Assembly (NCBI GenBank): GCA_963678395.1
Contig: OY782827.1
Span: 1,736,001-1,800,000 of the forward strand
Length of the DNA stretch: 64,000 nt
Origin: JAAYAE01 sp963678395
GTDB taxonomy: Bacteria; Bacillota; Negativicutes; Acidaminococcales; Acidaminococcaceae
Direction: 5' to 3'
The notes under the pieces were generated by a model, which saw nothing but the letters and a program-made list of their open reading frames with translations, searched no databases and was not told where the DNA came from. Of the stretch, positions 35,672 through 45,422 are shown piece after piece. Each line of letters begins with the position of its first letter. Position 1 is the stretch's first letter. The translations under genes and the position numbers were made by a program.

Positions 35672-36987
35672 TTAATAAGGCAGAATAATAGGAATGAGTA
35701 AAACAACTACTATGTATGTTAAGAGTACCATAGGAATGCCTATTTTAACAAAGTCTAAAAACTTATAATTTGTCCAACCTACCGTCATCATATTCTGTGG
35801 AGCAGCAAACGGAGTTGCATAAGAGGCTGCACCGGCAAGAGTTATAATCATAGCGATTGGATATGGGCTCACGCCTATTTTTTCTGCAATAGAAAGGCCA
35901 ATGGGTAAAAACACCAAGATTGTTGGAATATTAGACATACATAGAAAGGCCAATGGGTAAAAACACCAAGATTGTTGGAATATTAGACATACATTGAGTT
36001 AAAATTGCGGCTGCAAAAAACACAACAGTCGTAATCATAAAAGGACTTGGATTATCGCCTAATACTTGTAATATAATGCTAGCGACAGCTTGCCCTGCCC
36101 CACCAGACTGTATGCCTGAAGAAATAGCTCCCAGAGAGCCTACTAACAAAAGACAATTCCAGTCTATTGCTTTTATAGCATCCTTAAGCGTCATACAATT
36201 AGAACCAACAATAATACAAGCGCCAACAATTGCTGCCACATGCATTGGAATAGCTGTTATCCCTGCAGCAATAACAATCAATACGGCAACCATTGTGCAA
36301 CAGGCAATAATTGCCTTGCTTTTATTAAATGGTTTCTTTTCTGCTTGGGCAAATTCGGGAACATATTTGGTATCCGGTATCATTTTAGATGCTATAAAAG
36401 TGTAATATAGTGTGCCAATAATACAAATACCAATACCAAAAGGTGTAATTCCAAAAAATCCAAAAGGAGTATAACCAAGTTCACTCATTACAGCCGCGGC
36501 TGAAGAGTTAGATCCTACACCCACAAGAGTTACGAAACCACCAAATTGGGCGCCAAAAAGTAATCCCAATAATCCTTTAGAAGGACCAAATCCAGCAGAA
36601 ATACACATTGCCGTTACCAATGGGGCCATAGCCACCATAACTCCAATATTGCTGCAAATAGAACTTAAAACACAAGATACTATCAACGTAATTAAAATAA
36701 TATTTTGCTCATTTTTTTCCCGTAATTTGTATCATTTTCTTGCCTATTATATCGGTAATTCCCGTGTGGAATAACGAGGATCCCACTACCATCATACCTG
36801 CTAACAAAATATTCGTAGTATTATTATATGCACTAAAAACTGCATTCACCTTTATAACACCAGTATACGCATAAGCTATGGAAGCAAGTATGGCAGTTAC
36901 TGCTATAGGTATTGGTTCCCAAATAAAGAGTATTATAGTGATCAAAAGAATTATTAAAGCTATTGCTATAGGGCTCATATTTTTCAC
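35672..36987 (-). pseudogene. SLC13-type (DASS) anion transporter, broken by two frameshifts
   Basis: Three consecutive frames give one ~430-residue membrane protein: AIALIILLITIILFIWEPIP at the start, then LLFGAQFGGFVTLVGVGSNSS and SNIPTILVFLPIGLSIAEKIG, and ITLAGAASYATPFAAPQNMM, typical of sodium/sulfate or sodium/dicarboxylate symporters. The first break is in an A7 run (36711-36717); the second is a 52-bp tandem duplication at 35891-35994. It sits in the cluster with DUF6282, RraA-like and dehydrogenase genes and would import their substrate. Confidence 0.8.
35891..35994. repeat. 52-bp perfect tandem duplication inside the transporter gene
   Basis: Two adjacent identical 52-bp units starting AGAAAGGCCAATGGG at 35891 and 35943. 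The length is not a multiple of 3, so it destroys the reading frame. A single unit restores it. Either a recent slippage mutation or an assembly artefact. Confidence 0.9.
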
Positions 36988-37093
36988 CTCATCATAATAT
37001 TAAGCATCTTTTTTGTTCATTCAATATTTTAATCTTCTTTATTTACCTTTTATGCTCGATAAACATCATCTATAATCTCAAATTCTTTAGCCA

Positions 37094-37750
37094 CTAGCGT
37101 TTTAGCCACCCAAGAGCGGTCTGCTGTTCCATTCCTTGCTGCAACCAATTTTTTTCATCATTTGCTTGAAATTTTTTGGCATCCGCCAAAATAACTGCAG
37201 CATCTTGTCTTGGAATACATATTATACCATCAGGATCTGAAAGAATGATATCCCCCGGATTAATACTAATTTCTCCACAAGAAATTGGAACATTAATTTC
37301 GCCCGGTCCTTCTTTGTATGGACCACCAGGAGTTGTTCCTGTGCAATAAACCGGGAAGTCCCAGTTGCTAATTTCATCTATATCTCTTATGGGACCGTCA
37401 ATAATAATGCCAGCAACTTTTTTTGTACAATACAAATACGCCATCATAACTTCACCAATCAACGAACGTGTATCATCTGCTTCATTAGACACAACAATAT
37501 AGTCACCTTCATTACAATAATTCAGTGCCGCATGCAAAAGAAGATTGTCACCAGCCCTACATTTAACCGTAAAAGCAGGTCCTACAGTCATTTGTGCTTT
37601 GGGACTACTAACTAAACGAATTCGTGGATTCATAGCACAACTACGTCCCATAACATCTGCCGTGTTAGAAGCTGGTATGTTCTTAAACTGTTCCATAATC
37701 TCTGTGTCCGGCATTTCTCTCTTTAAATAAATTCTTTTACCTACTGACAT
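37094..37750 (-). CDS. RraA-like / HMG-CHA aldolase family protein
   Basis: 218 residues. Conserved elements include SNTADVMGR near the N-terminus, AGDNLLLHAALNYCNEGD, and the metal/substrate motif GIIIDGPIRDIDEI (GxxxDxxxRD) with later DPDGIICIP. Members with both Arg and Asp of this motif are 4-hydroxy-4-methyl-2-oxoglutarate / 4-carboxy-4-hydroxy-2-oxoadipate aldolases; others are RraA regulators. The catabolic neighbours favour an aldolase or decarboxylase. It is 19 bp after the dehydrogenase gene. Confidence 0.82.
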   Translation of the reverse strand: MSVGKRIYLKREMPDTEIMEQFKNIPASNTADVMGRSCAMNPRIRLVSSPKAQMTVGPAFTVKCRAGDNLLLHAALNYCNEGDYIVVSNEADDTRSLIGEVMMAYLYCTKKVAGIIIDGPIRDIDEISNWDFPVYCTGTTPGGPYKEGPGEINVPISCGEISINPGDIILSDPDGIICIPRQDAAVILADAKKFQANDEKNWLQQGMEQQTALGWLKR

Positions 37751-37769
37751 TGTTGTTTCCCCCTAATTT

Positions 37770-38645
37770 TTATTTTGATTTTAAAATATCAATTATCTCC
37801 GGCCAGCCAGCTGGCTTATGAGTTACATAGCGTTCAGCGAATTTATAAGGCACCAGCATTTCTAATTTTTGTTTAGTAGCTACCGTCATTTCAGCGCCGA
37901 CTCCTTTATCTCCCAGCATCGTTATCGAGCCCTTTAATTCAGCAGCCCTGCGTTGACAATGAATTGCACTACCGGTAACAAGCCGATCTAAATTTGCTGA
38001 AAAAGAACTCCCCTCCATTGACTCTCCCACAGAGGTAATTACTTCCTCAACTACTCCATAAGCCTCTGCTGCTTGCAACATTTCAATCATTAGTGCTGCC
38101 ACTCCTTTCATGAAAACACTCCGAACTAGCTTAATAGCGGAAGCAGCACCTGGTTTATCTCCTGCTAGTGTTATTTGCATACCAAATGGCGTCATGATAT
38201 CGTGAAATTTTTTCGCTCCATTACCACTAGCCGTAATTGGCACCTTGTGTTTATCCTTAGGAAGTGATCCAAGCATTGCAGCATCGACAAATTGTACCCC
38301 GGTGCCTCTTACCGCTTCCCAAATTTCTTGTTTCACCGTTGGAGTAGAGGCACTTACATCCACATATAATTTATCTGAATTTATTTCATTTTCTATCTCA
38401 CTACACACATCTAAAGCAAAAGAAGACGGTACTGCAACAAAAATTACTTCTACTTTCTTTGCTAAGGTCTTAGCATCATTTAGTAACTCAACCTTTGCCT
38501 CATTAGCGCGACTGTGTACTAACTTTCCCATAGCTGCGTCATTCATCATAACATCGTAGGCAACAATGTCAGTAATACCTTCCGAACCAAGTCCTAGCGC
38601 TATATTAAAAGCCGCCTCACCAAATCCAATAAAACCAATTTTCAT
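37770..38645 (-). CDS. NAD(P)-dependent beta-hydroxyacid dehydrogenase-like protein (DUF1932)
   Basis: 291 residues. Rossmann start GFIGFGEAAFNIALGLGSEG; VFVAVPSSFALDV and VDVSASTPTVKQEI are typical of the 6-phosphogluconate/3-hydroxyisobutyrate dehydrogenase superfamily. The C-terminal KLVRSVFMKGVAALMIEML region is the DUF1932 helical domain with the catalytic lysine. First gene of a minus-strand cluster divergent from a LysR regulator. Likely oxidises a hydroxy acid feeding the RraA-like aldolase. Confidence 0.84.
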   Translation of the reverse strand: MKIGFIGFGEAAFNIALGLGSEGITDIVAYDVMMNDAAMGKLVHSRANEAKVELLNDAKTLAKKVEVIFVAVPSSFALDVCSEIENEINSDKLYVDVSASTPTVKQEIWEAVRGTGVQFVDAAMLGSLPKDKHKVPITASGNGAKKFHDIMTPFGMQITLAGDKPGAASAIKLVRSVFMKGVAALMIEMLQAAEAYGVVEEVITSVGESMEGSSFSANLDRLVTGSAIHCQRRAAELKGSITMLGDKGVGAEMTVATKQKLEMLVPYKFAERYVTHKPAGWPEIIDILKSK

Positions 38646-38773
38646 GATAACTCCTCCTTAATAATCATCCATAAAAGCTTGAATTTTCTGTAAATTCATA
38701 TTATTATAAAAGAGTACTTAAATCAAACAGTGTTTTTTGTTGTTTTTAACAAATTTTCTTTGTGAGGTGCAAA

Positions 38774-39754
38774 ATGGATATTACCAGTCTTTATTATTTT
38801 AGGGAAGTAGCTAAAGAATTACATATAACTAATACGGCTATACGATTATTTGTTTCTCAGCAAACTCTTAGTAATCATATCCAGCGCTTAGAGGATTACT
38901 ATGGGGTTAAACTTTTTTATCGCAAACCTAAATTACGCTTAACTGATGCTGGTGAAAAAATGCTGATTTTTGCTGAAAATATGCTTTCTGAAGAAACTAA
39001 ATTAAAAGATATCCTTTCTGATATTGAAAAACAAGATAAAGGTGTATTACGAGTTGGAGCTAGTGCTATCCGTGCCAACAGATGTTTTCCTACTATCTTA
39101 GAAACTTTTTCTAAAGAATATCCTAATGTTGAAATTCGTTTAACTGACTATGTAAGTTCAAAGTTAGAAGAATTGGTAGCAGCCGGCGACTTAGACCTTG
39201 CTATTTGCGTGGAAAATACACCATACCCCGGACTTATTTCTAAACAACTACCAGCCGACCAAATTTATCTTTGCGTCTCAGATGATTTGTTACATAAATA
39301 CTATGGAGATATGAGCGAAACTATAAAAAACATATCTATTGACGGTGCTAATATTCGTTATTTTGCCAAGCTACCATTTTACAATCTAAATCCGCCAAAT
39401 AGGCTGGGTGGAGTAATTTCCAAGTGTTTTAATGAAGCAAATTGCATACCTAACGTCTACATTTCTTCCACCTATACTTATATGGCGTTGACACTATGCT
39501 TTCAAGGACTAGTAGCGTGTTTATCCACTCAAATGTGCATTTATAACCGACAAGACATCATACCGGATAATATGAATATTTTCCCTTTGCTCTATCATAA
39601 TGCTCCCCAGTATCAACCACTTTACCTTGTATATCATCCCAAACACTATATCTCTAGATTTACCCAACGCTTTATGGACTTAATCGAGGAATATTTTACC
39701 AATTTGAACCATATGAAGGTGTCATGCAAAGCAAATACTTCAGGAAAAAATTAG
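38774..39754 (+). CDS. LysR-family transcriptional regulator
   Basis: About 326 residues. The start is ATG 38774, since GAGG lies 5 bases upstream; an in-frame GTG at 38762 overlaps that site. The N-terminal winged helix reads MDITSLYYFREVAKELHITN...VSQQTLSNHIQRLEDYYG, followed by a LysR substrate-binding domain. Divergent from the dehydrogenase gene, it probably controls the catabolic cluster. Its 3' end is 34 bp from the left repeat of the tRNA-Leu island. Confidence 0.9.
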   Translation: MDITSLYYFREVAKELHITNTAIRLFVSQQTLSNHIQRLEDYYGVKLFYRKPKLRLTDAGEKMLIFAENMLSEETKLKDILSDIEKQDKGVLRVGASAIRANRCFPTILETFSKEYPNVEIRLTDYVSSKLEELVAAGDLDLAICVENTPYPGLISKQLPADQIYLCVSDDLLHKYYGDMSETIKNISIDGANIRYFAKLPFYNLNPPNRLGGVISKCFNEANCIPNVYISSTYTYMALTLCFQGLVACLSTQMCIYNRQDIIPDNMNIFPLLYHNAPQYQPLYLVYHPKHYISRFTQRFMDLIEEYFTNLNHMKVSCKANTSGKN

Positions 39755-39787
39755 ATTAATGAATATCAATGTTCAAACTATAAAATT

Positions 39788-39894
39788 CTTTTAAGCAAAA
39801 AACAGCCCCTTCTGAAAATCTTCAGAAGGGGCACTGGTTATGTTGGTGCTGGTAGCAGGAGTTTAACCTGCACGTCGTGAAACGCTAGATCCTA
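39788..39894. repeat. Left flanking direct repeat of the tRNA-Leu island (att-like)
   Basis: About 107 bp matching 47204-47312 with few mismatches. It contains the tRNA-Leu terminator (CCCCTTCTGAAAATCTTCAGAAGGGG) and the 3' half of tRNA-Leu up to the anticodon stem (...CACGTCGTGAAACGCTAGATCCTA). The tRNA part has substitutions and lacks the 5' half, so it is no working tRNA. Such a duplicate is the normal footprint of site-specific integration into a tRNA 3' end. Confidence 0.9.
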
Positions 39895-39918
39895 GGTTAA
39901 AGATAGAAAAAAGTGCTA

Positions 39919-39946
39919 AACGGCTACAGTGGCTACTGTAGCCGTT
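39919..39946. repeat. Inverted repeat at left end of island
   Basis: 11-bp arms AACGGCTACAG / CTGTAGCCGTT with a 6-base loop; followed by CTATAATTTTA on the plus strand. Could be a terminator or part of a recombination site. Confidence 0.6.
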
Positions 39947-40039
39947 CTATAATTTTAGCTTTATTAATAAGTGTCAATATTTGCTACTAAAACAGGGTTA
40001 AAAAGGGTCAAATTCGCCGGTTTTGAGTTTGCCCCCCTG

Positions 40040-40080
40040 ACAGCCTTCTACCCCAGTACCCATCTAGCCCAGAAGGCTGT
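40040..40080. repeat. Second inverted repeat at left end of island
   Basis: 10-bp perfect arms ACAGCCTTCT / AGAAGGCTGT separated by 21 bases. No gene is visible in 39947-40252 around it; the stretch is otherwise featureless to me. Confidence 0.55.
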
Positions 40081-40252
40081 AAAACTTATTCTGTGAAATT
40101 GAAGAATGCCTATTAAATTATAGTGCAGCGTTACTGACACAAAATAATACCATCGTTTCCTACTTAGTATGTTCGATAACAACAGCATATGCTTTTATAT
40201 TGTTGTAGTTTACATCGGTCTAGTCTTGTGTTGTTAGTTATATAAGGTAAAA

Positions 40253-40573
40253 TTAAGTTTTAGTTTTAAATTTTAAATTCATGCTTTGCTTTAATAAAAT
40301 TTTTTGACCACTATCTACAAACCATTCTTCCTCACATTTTTCTCCATACTGTGTGAATTCTCCATATTTAGTTAAATCTGAAATTACTTTTGTATGTAAT
40401 TCAACTACTTCTTGCTTTTTAATAATAACGCATTCTGGACAACATAAATAAATGTTGTTTTTGTAATCATCAATAAGGGAAATTGCAGCTCCATCGCTAT
40501 GTTTTTGTACCCGACTAATATTCAGTTCGTAACATACCCCATCCCGCTCTATACATATTGTAGTGCTTTTAAT
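40253..40573 (-). CDS. Small cysteine-containing protein with non-canonical start, island gene 4
   Basis: An open frame of about 106 codons directly after the kinase. It has no ATG, GTG or TTG near its 5' end; the first plausible initiator is ATT at 40571-40573, overlapping the kinase stop. The protein contains ICIERDGVCYELN, IYLCCPECVIIKK and EEEWFVDSGQKILLKQS, with a CCPEC knuckle suggesting metal binding. It could instead be a kinase C-terminal extension reached by a +1 shift, since the frames overlap at AGAAGAAAAGATT. I do not recognise the family. Confidence 0.5.
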   Translation of the reverse strand: MKSTTICIERDGVCYELNISRVQKHSDGAAISLIDDYKNNIYLCCPECVIIKKQEVVELHTKVISDLTKYGEFTQYGEKCEEEWFVDSGQKILLKQSMNLKFKTKT

Positions 40574-41543
40574 CTTTTCTTCTACTTATTGAGAGAATAT
40601 CATTTATTTCTCTAAAAACACGCTCTGACTCTTTATATTTGTTAAGTAATTCTAAAGTTGATTCTTTATTTCTATATACATAACTGTTTTTGGCCTTCTC
40701 ACCATCTTTTGCTATTTCCAATTGATATGTTAAATATTCTATACATTTACTTATGTCTATTCTTTTAGCAAATTCCTCTTGGGTTGCCTTTTCTAGCATT
40801 TCATGTATTGGTTCTAATGTAAATACGTTAAAATCTTCGCGCCTTAAATAAAAATCGCCCGTCCTGTGATATGTCCCACGAAACCCGTAGCCCTCTTTTT
40901 TAAAACACATCCATACTGTTTTAGCAAATAAGTATACATCTGAAGGTGCAAAATTCTCTACAGCCAAAATATCATTCTGTAATTCTGGTGGCCCCCAATA
41001 ATGTGGTCCCATTTTTTCATGATTACCAGTTACTCTTTCTCCTACTATACATATAAGTCCAAAATCAATCAAATACACCTCTTTATTGAAAATTAATATA
41101 TTATCAAGTTTTATATCCCTATGTGAACATCCTAAATTATGTAACTCAAACAATATGTTAGCCAATTCCAACATAATTTTTATTTTTTCAATAAAAGATA
41201 CTTTAGTATTTTTTAAATATTTCGAAAGAGGTATTCCTCGTGGCATTAAGTACCATGCTTTTTCTTCACGGTCGACATTAAAACCAATAATTGGCATAAT
41301 TTTCATGTCTTTTTTTTCAGTGAGCAGCCTAGTTATTTTGGAAATCTCATTTTTAAATCTTTTATATCGTTTAGTTCGGTCAAATGTTGGCTTGAAAATT
41401 TTTACAACAAATTCTCCATCTTTTGGTTGACCATCTATTTTTAAAATTCAAAACCTCACATAAACAACTGCTACCTCCATTGTCTATGTTATCTCCAACC
41501 TCAAATTTACAACCACCACCTTCAAATATATGCCCCCCTCCAT
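40569..41543 (-). pseudogene. Ser/Thr protein kinase, island gene 3, frameshifted in the N-lobe
   Basis: The intact frame from 41306 holds the catalytic loop HRDIKLDNILI, the DFG motif (LIDFGLI) and the C-lobe (APSDVYLFAKTVW). The N-lobe is readable only across frames: FEVGDNIDNGGSSCLCEVL (glycine loop), then EFVVKIFKP with the VxK lysine. Breaks lie at a G6 run near 41533-41538 and an A5 run near 41442-41447; one base at each would give a complete ~325-residue kinase starting at ATG 41543. All catalytic residues are retained. It is 6 bp downstream of the trypsin-like gene. Confidence 0.78.
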
Positions 41544-41549
41544 TTTTTA

Positions 41550-44500
41550 TTATAGCCTACCATCTTCAGCAGCTCTCCTTTCTGCTTCAGATTCGATTAA
41601 ATATTCACTATATAGCGCATCATAAATTTTAGCAGTTTTAGGCGAAGTTATGCGTATTTTATCAGCATTTTCTTTGTATTGCAAAGCCAATTCTTTTTCC
41701 GATTTCCCTGCATCGCACCAATGCGATCCTCTAGCATTATATTCAGATATTTTGTAATTACGGCAGCAATCCGAATACTCCGCATCTACTAGGTTTTCAA
41801 TTATTTTTCTTACCGCTTCGTGTGGATATTGACCATCTGCACCAACTGGTGAAAAAGCCAATAACCTTCCTAATAACATCCCAAACAAATTTTCTTGGTT
41901 TTGCTTTTTTAGTTGTTCCCTGAAATCAGCCACCCATTTTTTTAATTCGGATTCATCAATATTTCCATCATTATCACATGGACAAAAGTTGGCTTTTTGA
42001 TAAATACTAAACCAACCGCTCATTTCATTATCTGCTGCCACTTTAATGATTTCCTTTTGATGCTTAAATATTTTATCAATAATAGCTGTATAATTTGATG
42101 GGGAAAATTTAAATGCAGCTTGTAATGTTTTTAACTTATCCCAATCTAATATATTAAGAAAGTAGAATTCTATAGCATAAAGTTTATCGATATTTTCACT
42201 ATTACTTTTCTCTTCTAAATAATCTATGATTTTCTCAATATAAAATGTTGAATTAATATTCTTCTCTTTCATATCAATAGTTTTGTTCACAGAATTCAAA
42301 ACAAATTCATAGGATAGGACCTCTTTGTTATTGTATAATATTTCAATATATTTCCCGAAGTTATTATATGTCGACAATTGATTTAGAACCCACTCTAACG
42401 TGTCCTTATCAATATTCCCGTATAAATTTTTGTTCCAGTTCCGCCAATATTTTTGCTTGATATTATCATCAGCCCTGACTATAGCTGGTTCACATTTTAG
42501 ATCGATAACCTCAACCATTAAAAATTTCACATAATAATTTTCTCCATATTTTTTACTTACATCAAGAATCTTCTTAAAAAAATCCTTATTATTTGAATAA
42601 CAATATTCCACATAACTTAATAGTGCTTCATCAATACCTTGAAGTTTCAAAAGTTCTTTATATAAAACAAAATCAAATTTTCCTTCAGAATAGTACCTTG
42701 CTATAAGATATCCAAAATATCTAAGATCATTTTTATTTATTAGTAGTACTAAGCTCATCATGTCCAATTTTCTTGTTTTGAAATTTTCTATTTTACTTCT
42801 TATTTCATTTTCACGTTTTTCCTCATTTTTTTTATGCTCATCGGCTGCTTTATATGATACTGGGTGTAATGTTTTCATGTTAGAAAACAAATATACATAT
42901 TCGTATATCTCGTCGCTAAATTTTATACTAGTTAGCATATGTTCCAACTTTTTTATTGTCTCTTCTGAAATCCCCCAATCCAAAAAATATCTATAATTGT
43001 ATATTCGTGTTCTCAGAACATCTTCAATTAACACTCTGTCCTTATCAACTATTTTAGTAATAAAGATTTCATATTTCCCCATTATTTTCTCTGATATATC
43101 ATTTGGAAATATATTGAAGCTATCCAATACATTTTTCCAACGCCCTATATCATCATACATATTTTCTATACACAACTCAGCGTATTCGGTATACGTTTTA
43201 ATTAACGCACTATTTGTAACAACAGGGATTTCGTCCGTTTTTCTATAGTTAGGTTTTGCAAAAGGACTAACTACAGCGTGTCCAGTCGGCAACTCATGAA
43301 AAACAATATTCCATGCACTATTTCTATATTTATCTTTGGCAATAATACTGACGGACAACTCTACTTTTTCGTCATTTGACAAGGGAGTTACGTTATACCA
43401 TGCACAAAAGATGCTTTTCATTATCTCTTTAGGACTATTTGCCATTTTATATGTTATATCAAAGCTGTCCATTTCAAACAGCCAAGATATGGCACTTATT
43501 ACATGTTTTCGAATTTGTAATAAATATTCAATACTCCACAAAATATTCGTATAATAACTTTTACTCATCAAAACATCATGTTTTGGAGCTGTATCCTTCC
43601 TAAACAATTCAATTAATCCATCTTTTCCATTCAAGCCATTTTCCAATTTATTCATTATAATATCGGGAGCGGCTTCACACATATCGGTAATAAACTGCGA
43701 ATAATAGGCCCAACTTTCTAAATCTTTAGCTTTAGCTATAACTCTGCTTATAATTCTATCTACGCTCTCTTGCTGCGCTTGCTCTCCACGATAAATTGCT
43801 CTAAGAATCAATGTTCGCAGCATGCCACTTTTTAGAGCAGTCGAATAGCAATTTTTATTACTTGTAATATCATGAATATATGTTTTTTCAGTAAAGCTTT
43901 TCTTCCATTCTTGGTCGATTGAAGAAATGACTTTTTCAAATATTTTTTCAAAGTCTTGCCACACATTATTTGTGATTTTTGAATCTAAATATTCCCAGGC
44001 AAGTTCTATATCAGTTAATTGATAACGAATACCATTGTAATTCTTTATTTCAGTAACTAATGGTTCACTGCCATTCATAAAAGGACGTAATTCGCTAATA
44101 AAAGCATCATAGCCACCTTCTTGACATCCCAACAACTCCTCAATTGCACCTCTATCACACTTATTATCTATCCATTTTCCACACAGCAATGCAACAACAA
44201 AAGACTTCTTTGGGTCATTGCTCCAATTCGGACTTATATTATATGCCCCATTGAACAACTTCCTTTTTAGAGGAATATAAAATCCATTTGTTTTCTCAAA
44301 ATATTTTTCTGCCTCTGATGGGTCCATCCCTGCCTCCACCAATTTATTAAAAATAGTATGTTTTGTCCTTTTCCTAAGCAATAATTTACTATTGTCATTG
44401 CAGTGTTCATCTTCACTATATACAAAAACACTAATATTCTTTGGTATCGACATAATCTCAGCTTCATAGAAATAAGGAATTAAAACATAGTCTGCTATAT

Positions 44501-45422
44501 TTGCATTGCTTAATTGCTCCCACGCCCTTGCCGACTCTACGATAATAACCTTATTTTGCATATTCTTTAATTCATTTAAAAGTGCAAACAGCGTTTCTTC
44601 TCTTGATTTTCCAACAACATGAATAGTAGAATTCTCTCTTAATGTATTAATAAAATTTTCTTTAAATTCTTCATCATCTATTTCAAAAAAGTCTAAAGAA
44701 AGGCTTATATCTTGTTTAGCCATACTTCGCAGATAGTTTTCTTTATCATCAATAGTTTTTAAATCAACTATTTCCTTTTTTAATTGTCGTAGTTCAATTA
44801 TTCCTTCATAATTATCACAATACTTATTTGGTAAAAATTCCCGTAGAATATTTATGCTAGATATTCCCAATAAAACAGCACTATTATCACTTGTTATTTG
44901 TCTCTGCACTATTCCTACAATCAATCCATCAATTACTACAGGTGCACCAGATAAACCATGATAATCGTCAAGTCTTGTAGTTAAATCTAAATTCCAGTCT
45001 ATATGCGTTTCATCAGTATTAGCAGTCATAACTGTCCCACTTGCACAATATTTAATTGAGCCGTAATCTGATTTTGGATATCCTAAAGCATAATACTTAG
45101 CACCTCTTTTTATTTCATAACCAGAAACAAACTTAAATACATTTATTCCTGCCACTTTTTTTTCAAGTTTCAAAATTGCAATCAGATCTTCCTTTTCTGC
45201 AATAACTTCTTTAACTGTATATATCTGTTTATTAAATTCAACCTTAATCAAATATTCGCTTTTATCTTGATTATATACCTCTATTACATGATGAGCTGTA
45301 ATTACTATATCATCATCAACAAAAAATCCTGAACCATATTCTATAGGCTCACCTTTAGTATTTTCACAAATGACCTTTACCACACTATTTTCTAGTAATC
45401 TTTTCTCTTCACTATCCATCAT
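41550..45422 (-). CDS. Trypsin-like protease / STAND-like protein with helical repeat C-terminus, island gene 2
   Basis: 1290 residues. Residues ~10-205 are a trypsin-2 domain with triad ITAHHVIEV (His ~38), EKEDLIAIL (Asp ~65) and HGLSGAPVV (Ser ~145), all intact. Residues ~250-520 (STIHVVGKSREETLFALLNE, KVIIVESARAWEQL, then a winged-helix-like stretch) look like a degenerate STAND NTPase module, without a canonical GxxGxGK[ST] loop. The remaining ~750 residues are helical, TPR/solenoid-like, probably the sensor. No signal peptide, so it is cytoplasmic. It starts directly at the MBL stop. Best explanation: the large sensor-effector protein of an AVAST-type defence system. Confidence 0.75.
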   Translation of the reverse strand: MMDSEEKRLLENSVVKVICENTKGEPIEYGSGFFVDDDIVITAHHVIEVYNQDKSEYLIKVEFNKQIYTVKEVIAEKEDLIAILKLEKKVAGINVFKFVSGYEIKRGAKYYALGYPKSDYGSIKYCASGTVMTANTDETHIDWNLDLTTRLDDYHGLSGAPVVIDGLIVGIVQRQITSDNSAVLLGISSINILREFLPNKYCDNYEGIIELRQLKKEIVDLKTIDDKENYLRSMAKQDISLSLDFFEIDDEEFKENFINTLRENSTIHVVGKSREETLFALLNELKNMQNKVIIVESARAWEQLSNANIADYVLIPYFYEAEIMSIPKNISVFVYSEDEHCNDNSKLLLRKRTKHTIFNKLVEAGMDPSEAEKYFEKTNGFYIPLKRKLFNGAYNISPNWSNDPKKSFVVALLCGKWIDNKCDRGAIEELLGCQEGGYDAFISELRPFMNGSEPLVTEIKNYNGIRYQLTDIELAWEYLDSKITNNVWQDFEKIFEKVISSIDQEWKKSFTEKTYIHDITSNKNCYSTALKSGMLRTLILRAIYRGEQAQQESVDRIISRVIAKAKDLESWAYYSQFITDMCEAAPDIIMNKLENGLNGKDGLIELFRKDTAPKHDVLMSKSYYTNILWSIEYLLQIRKHVISAISWLFEMDSFDITYKMANSPKEIMKSIFCAWYNVTPLSNDEKVELSVSIIAKDKYRNSAWNIVFHELPTGHAVVSPFAKPNYRKTDEIPVVTNSALIKTYTEYAELCIENMYDDIGRWKNVLDSFNIFPNDISEKIMGKYEIFITKIVDKDRVLIEDVLRTRIYNYRYFLDWGISEETIKKLEHMLTSIKFSDEIYEYVYLFSNMKTLHPVSYKAADEHKKNEEKRENEIRSKIENFKTRKLDMMSLVLLINKNDLRYFGYLIARYYSEGKFDFVLYKELLKLQGIDEALLSYVEYCYSNNKDFFKKILDVSKKYGENYYVKFLMVEVIDLKCEPAIVRADDNIKQKYWRNWNKNLYGNIDKDTLEWVLNQLSTYNNFGKYIEILYNNKEVLSYEFVLNSVNKTIDMKEKNINSTFYIEKIIDYLEEKSNSENIDKLYAIEFYFLNILDWDKLKTLQAAFKFSPSNYTAIIDKIFKHQKEIIKVAADNEMSGWFSIYQKANFCPCDNDGNIDESELKKWVADFREQLKKQNQENLFGMLLGRLLAFSPVGADGQYPHEAVRKIIENLVDAEYSDCCRNYKISEYNARGSHWCDAGKSEKELALQYKENADKIRITSPKTAKIYDALYSEYLIESEAERRAAEDGRL

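Noticed and set aside
39842..39894. Second functional tRNA-Leu
   Set aside because: Only the 3' half is present and it carries changes in the T-arm and acceptor; it is an att-type remnant.
39895..40252. Integrase remnant at the left island end
   Set aside because: Short open stretches exist on the minus strand but none shows tyrosine- or serine-recombinase motifs.
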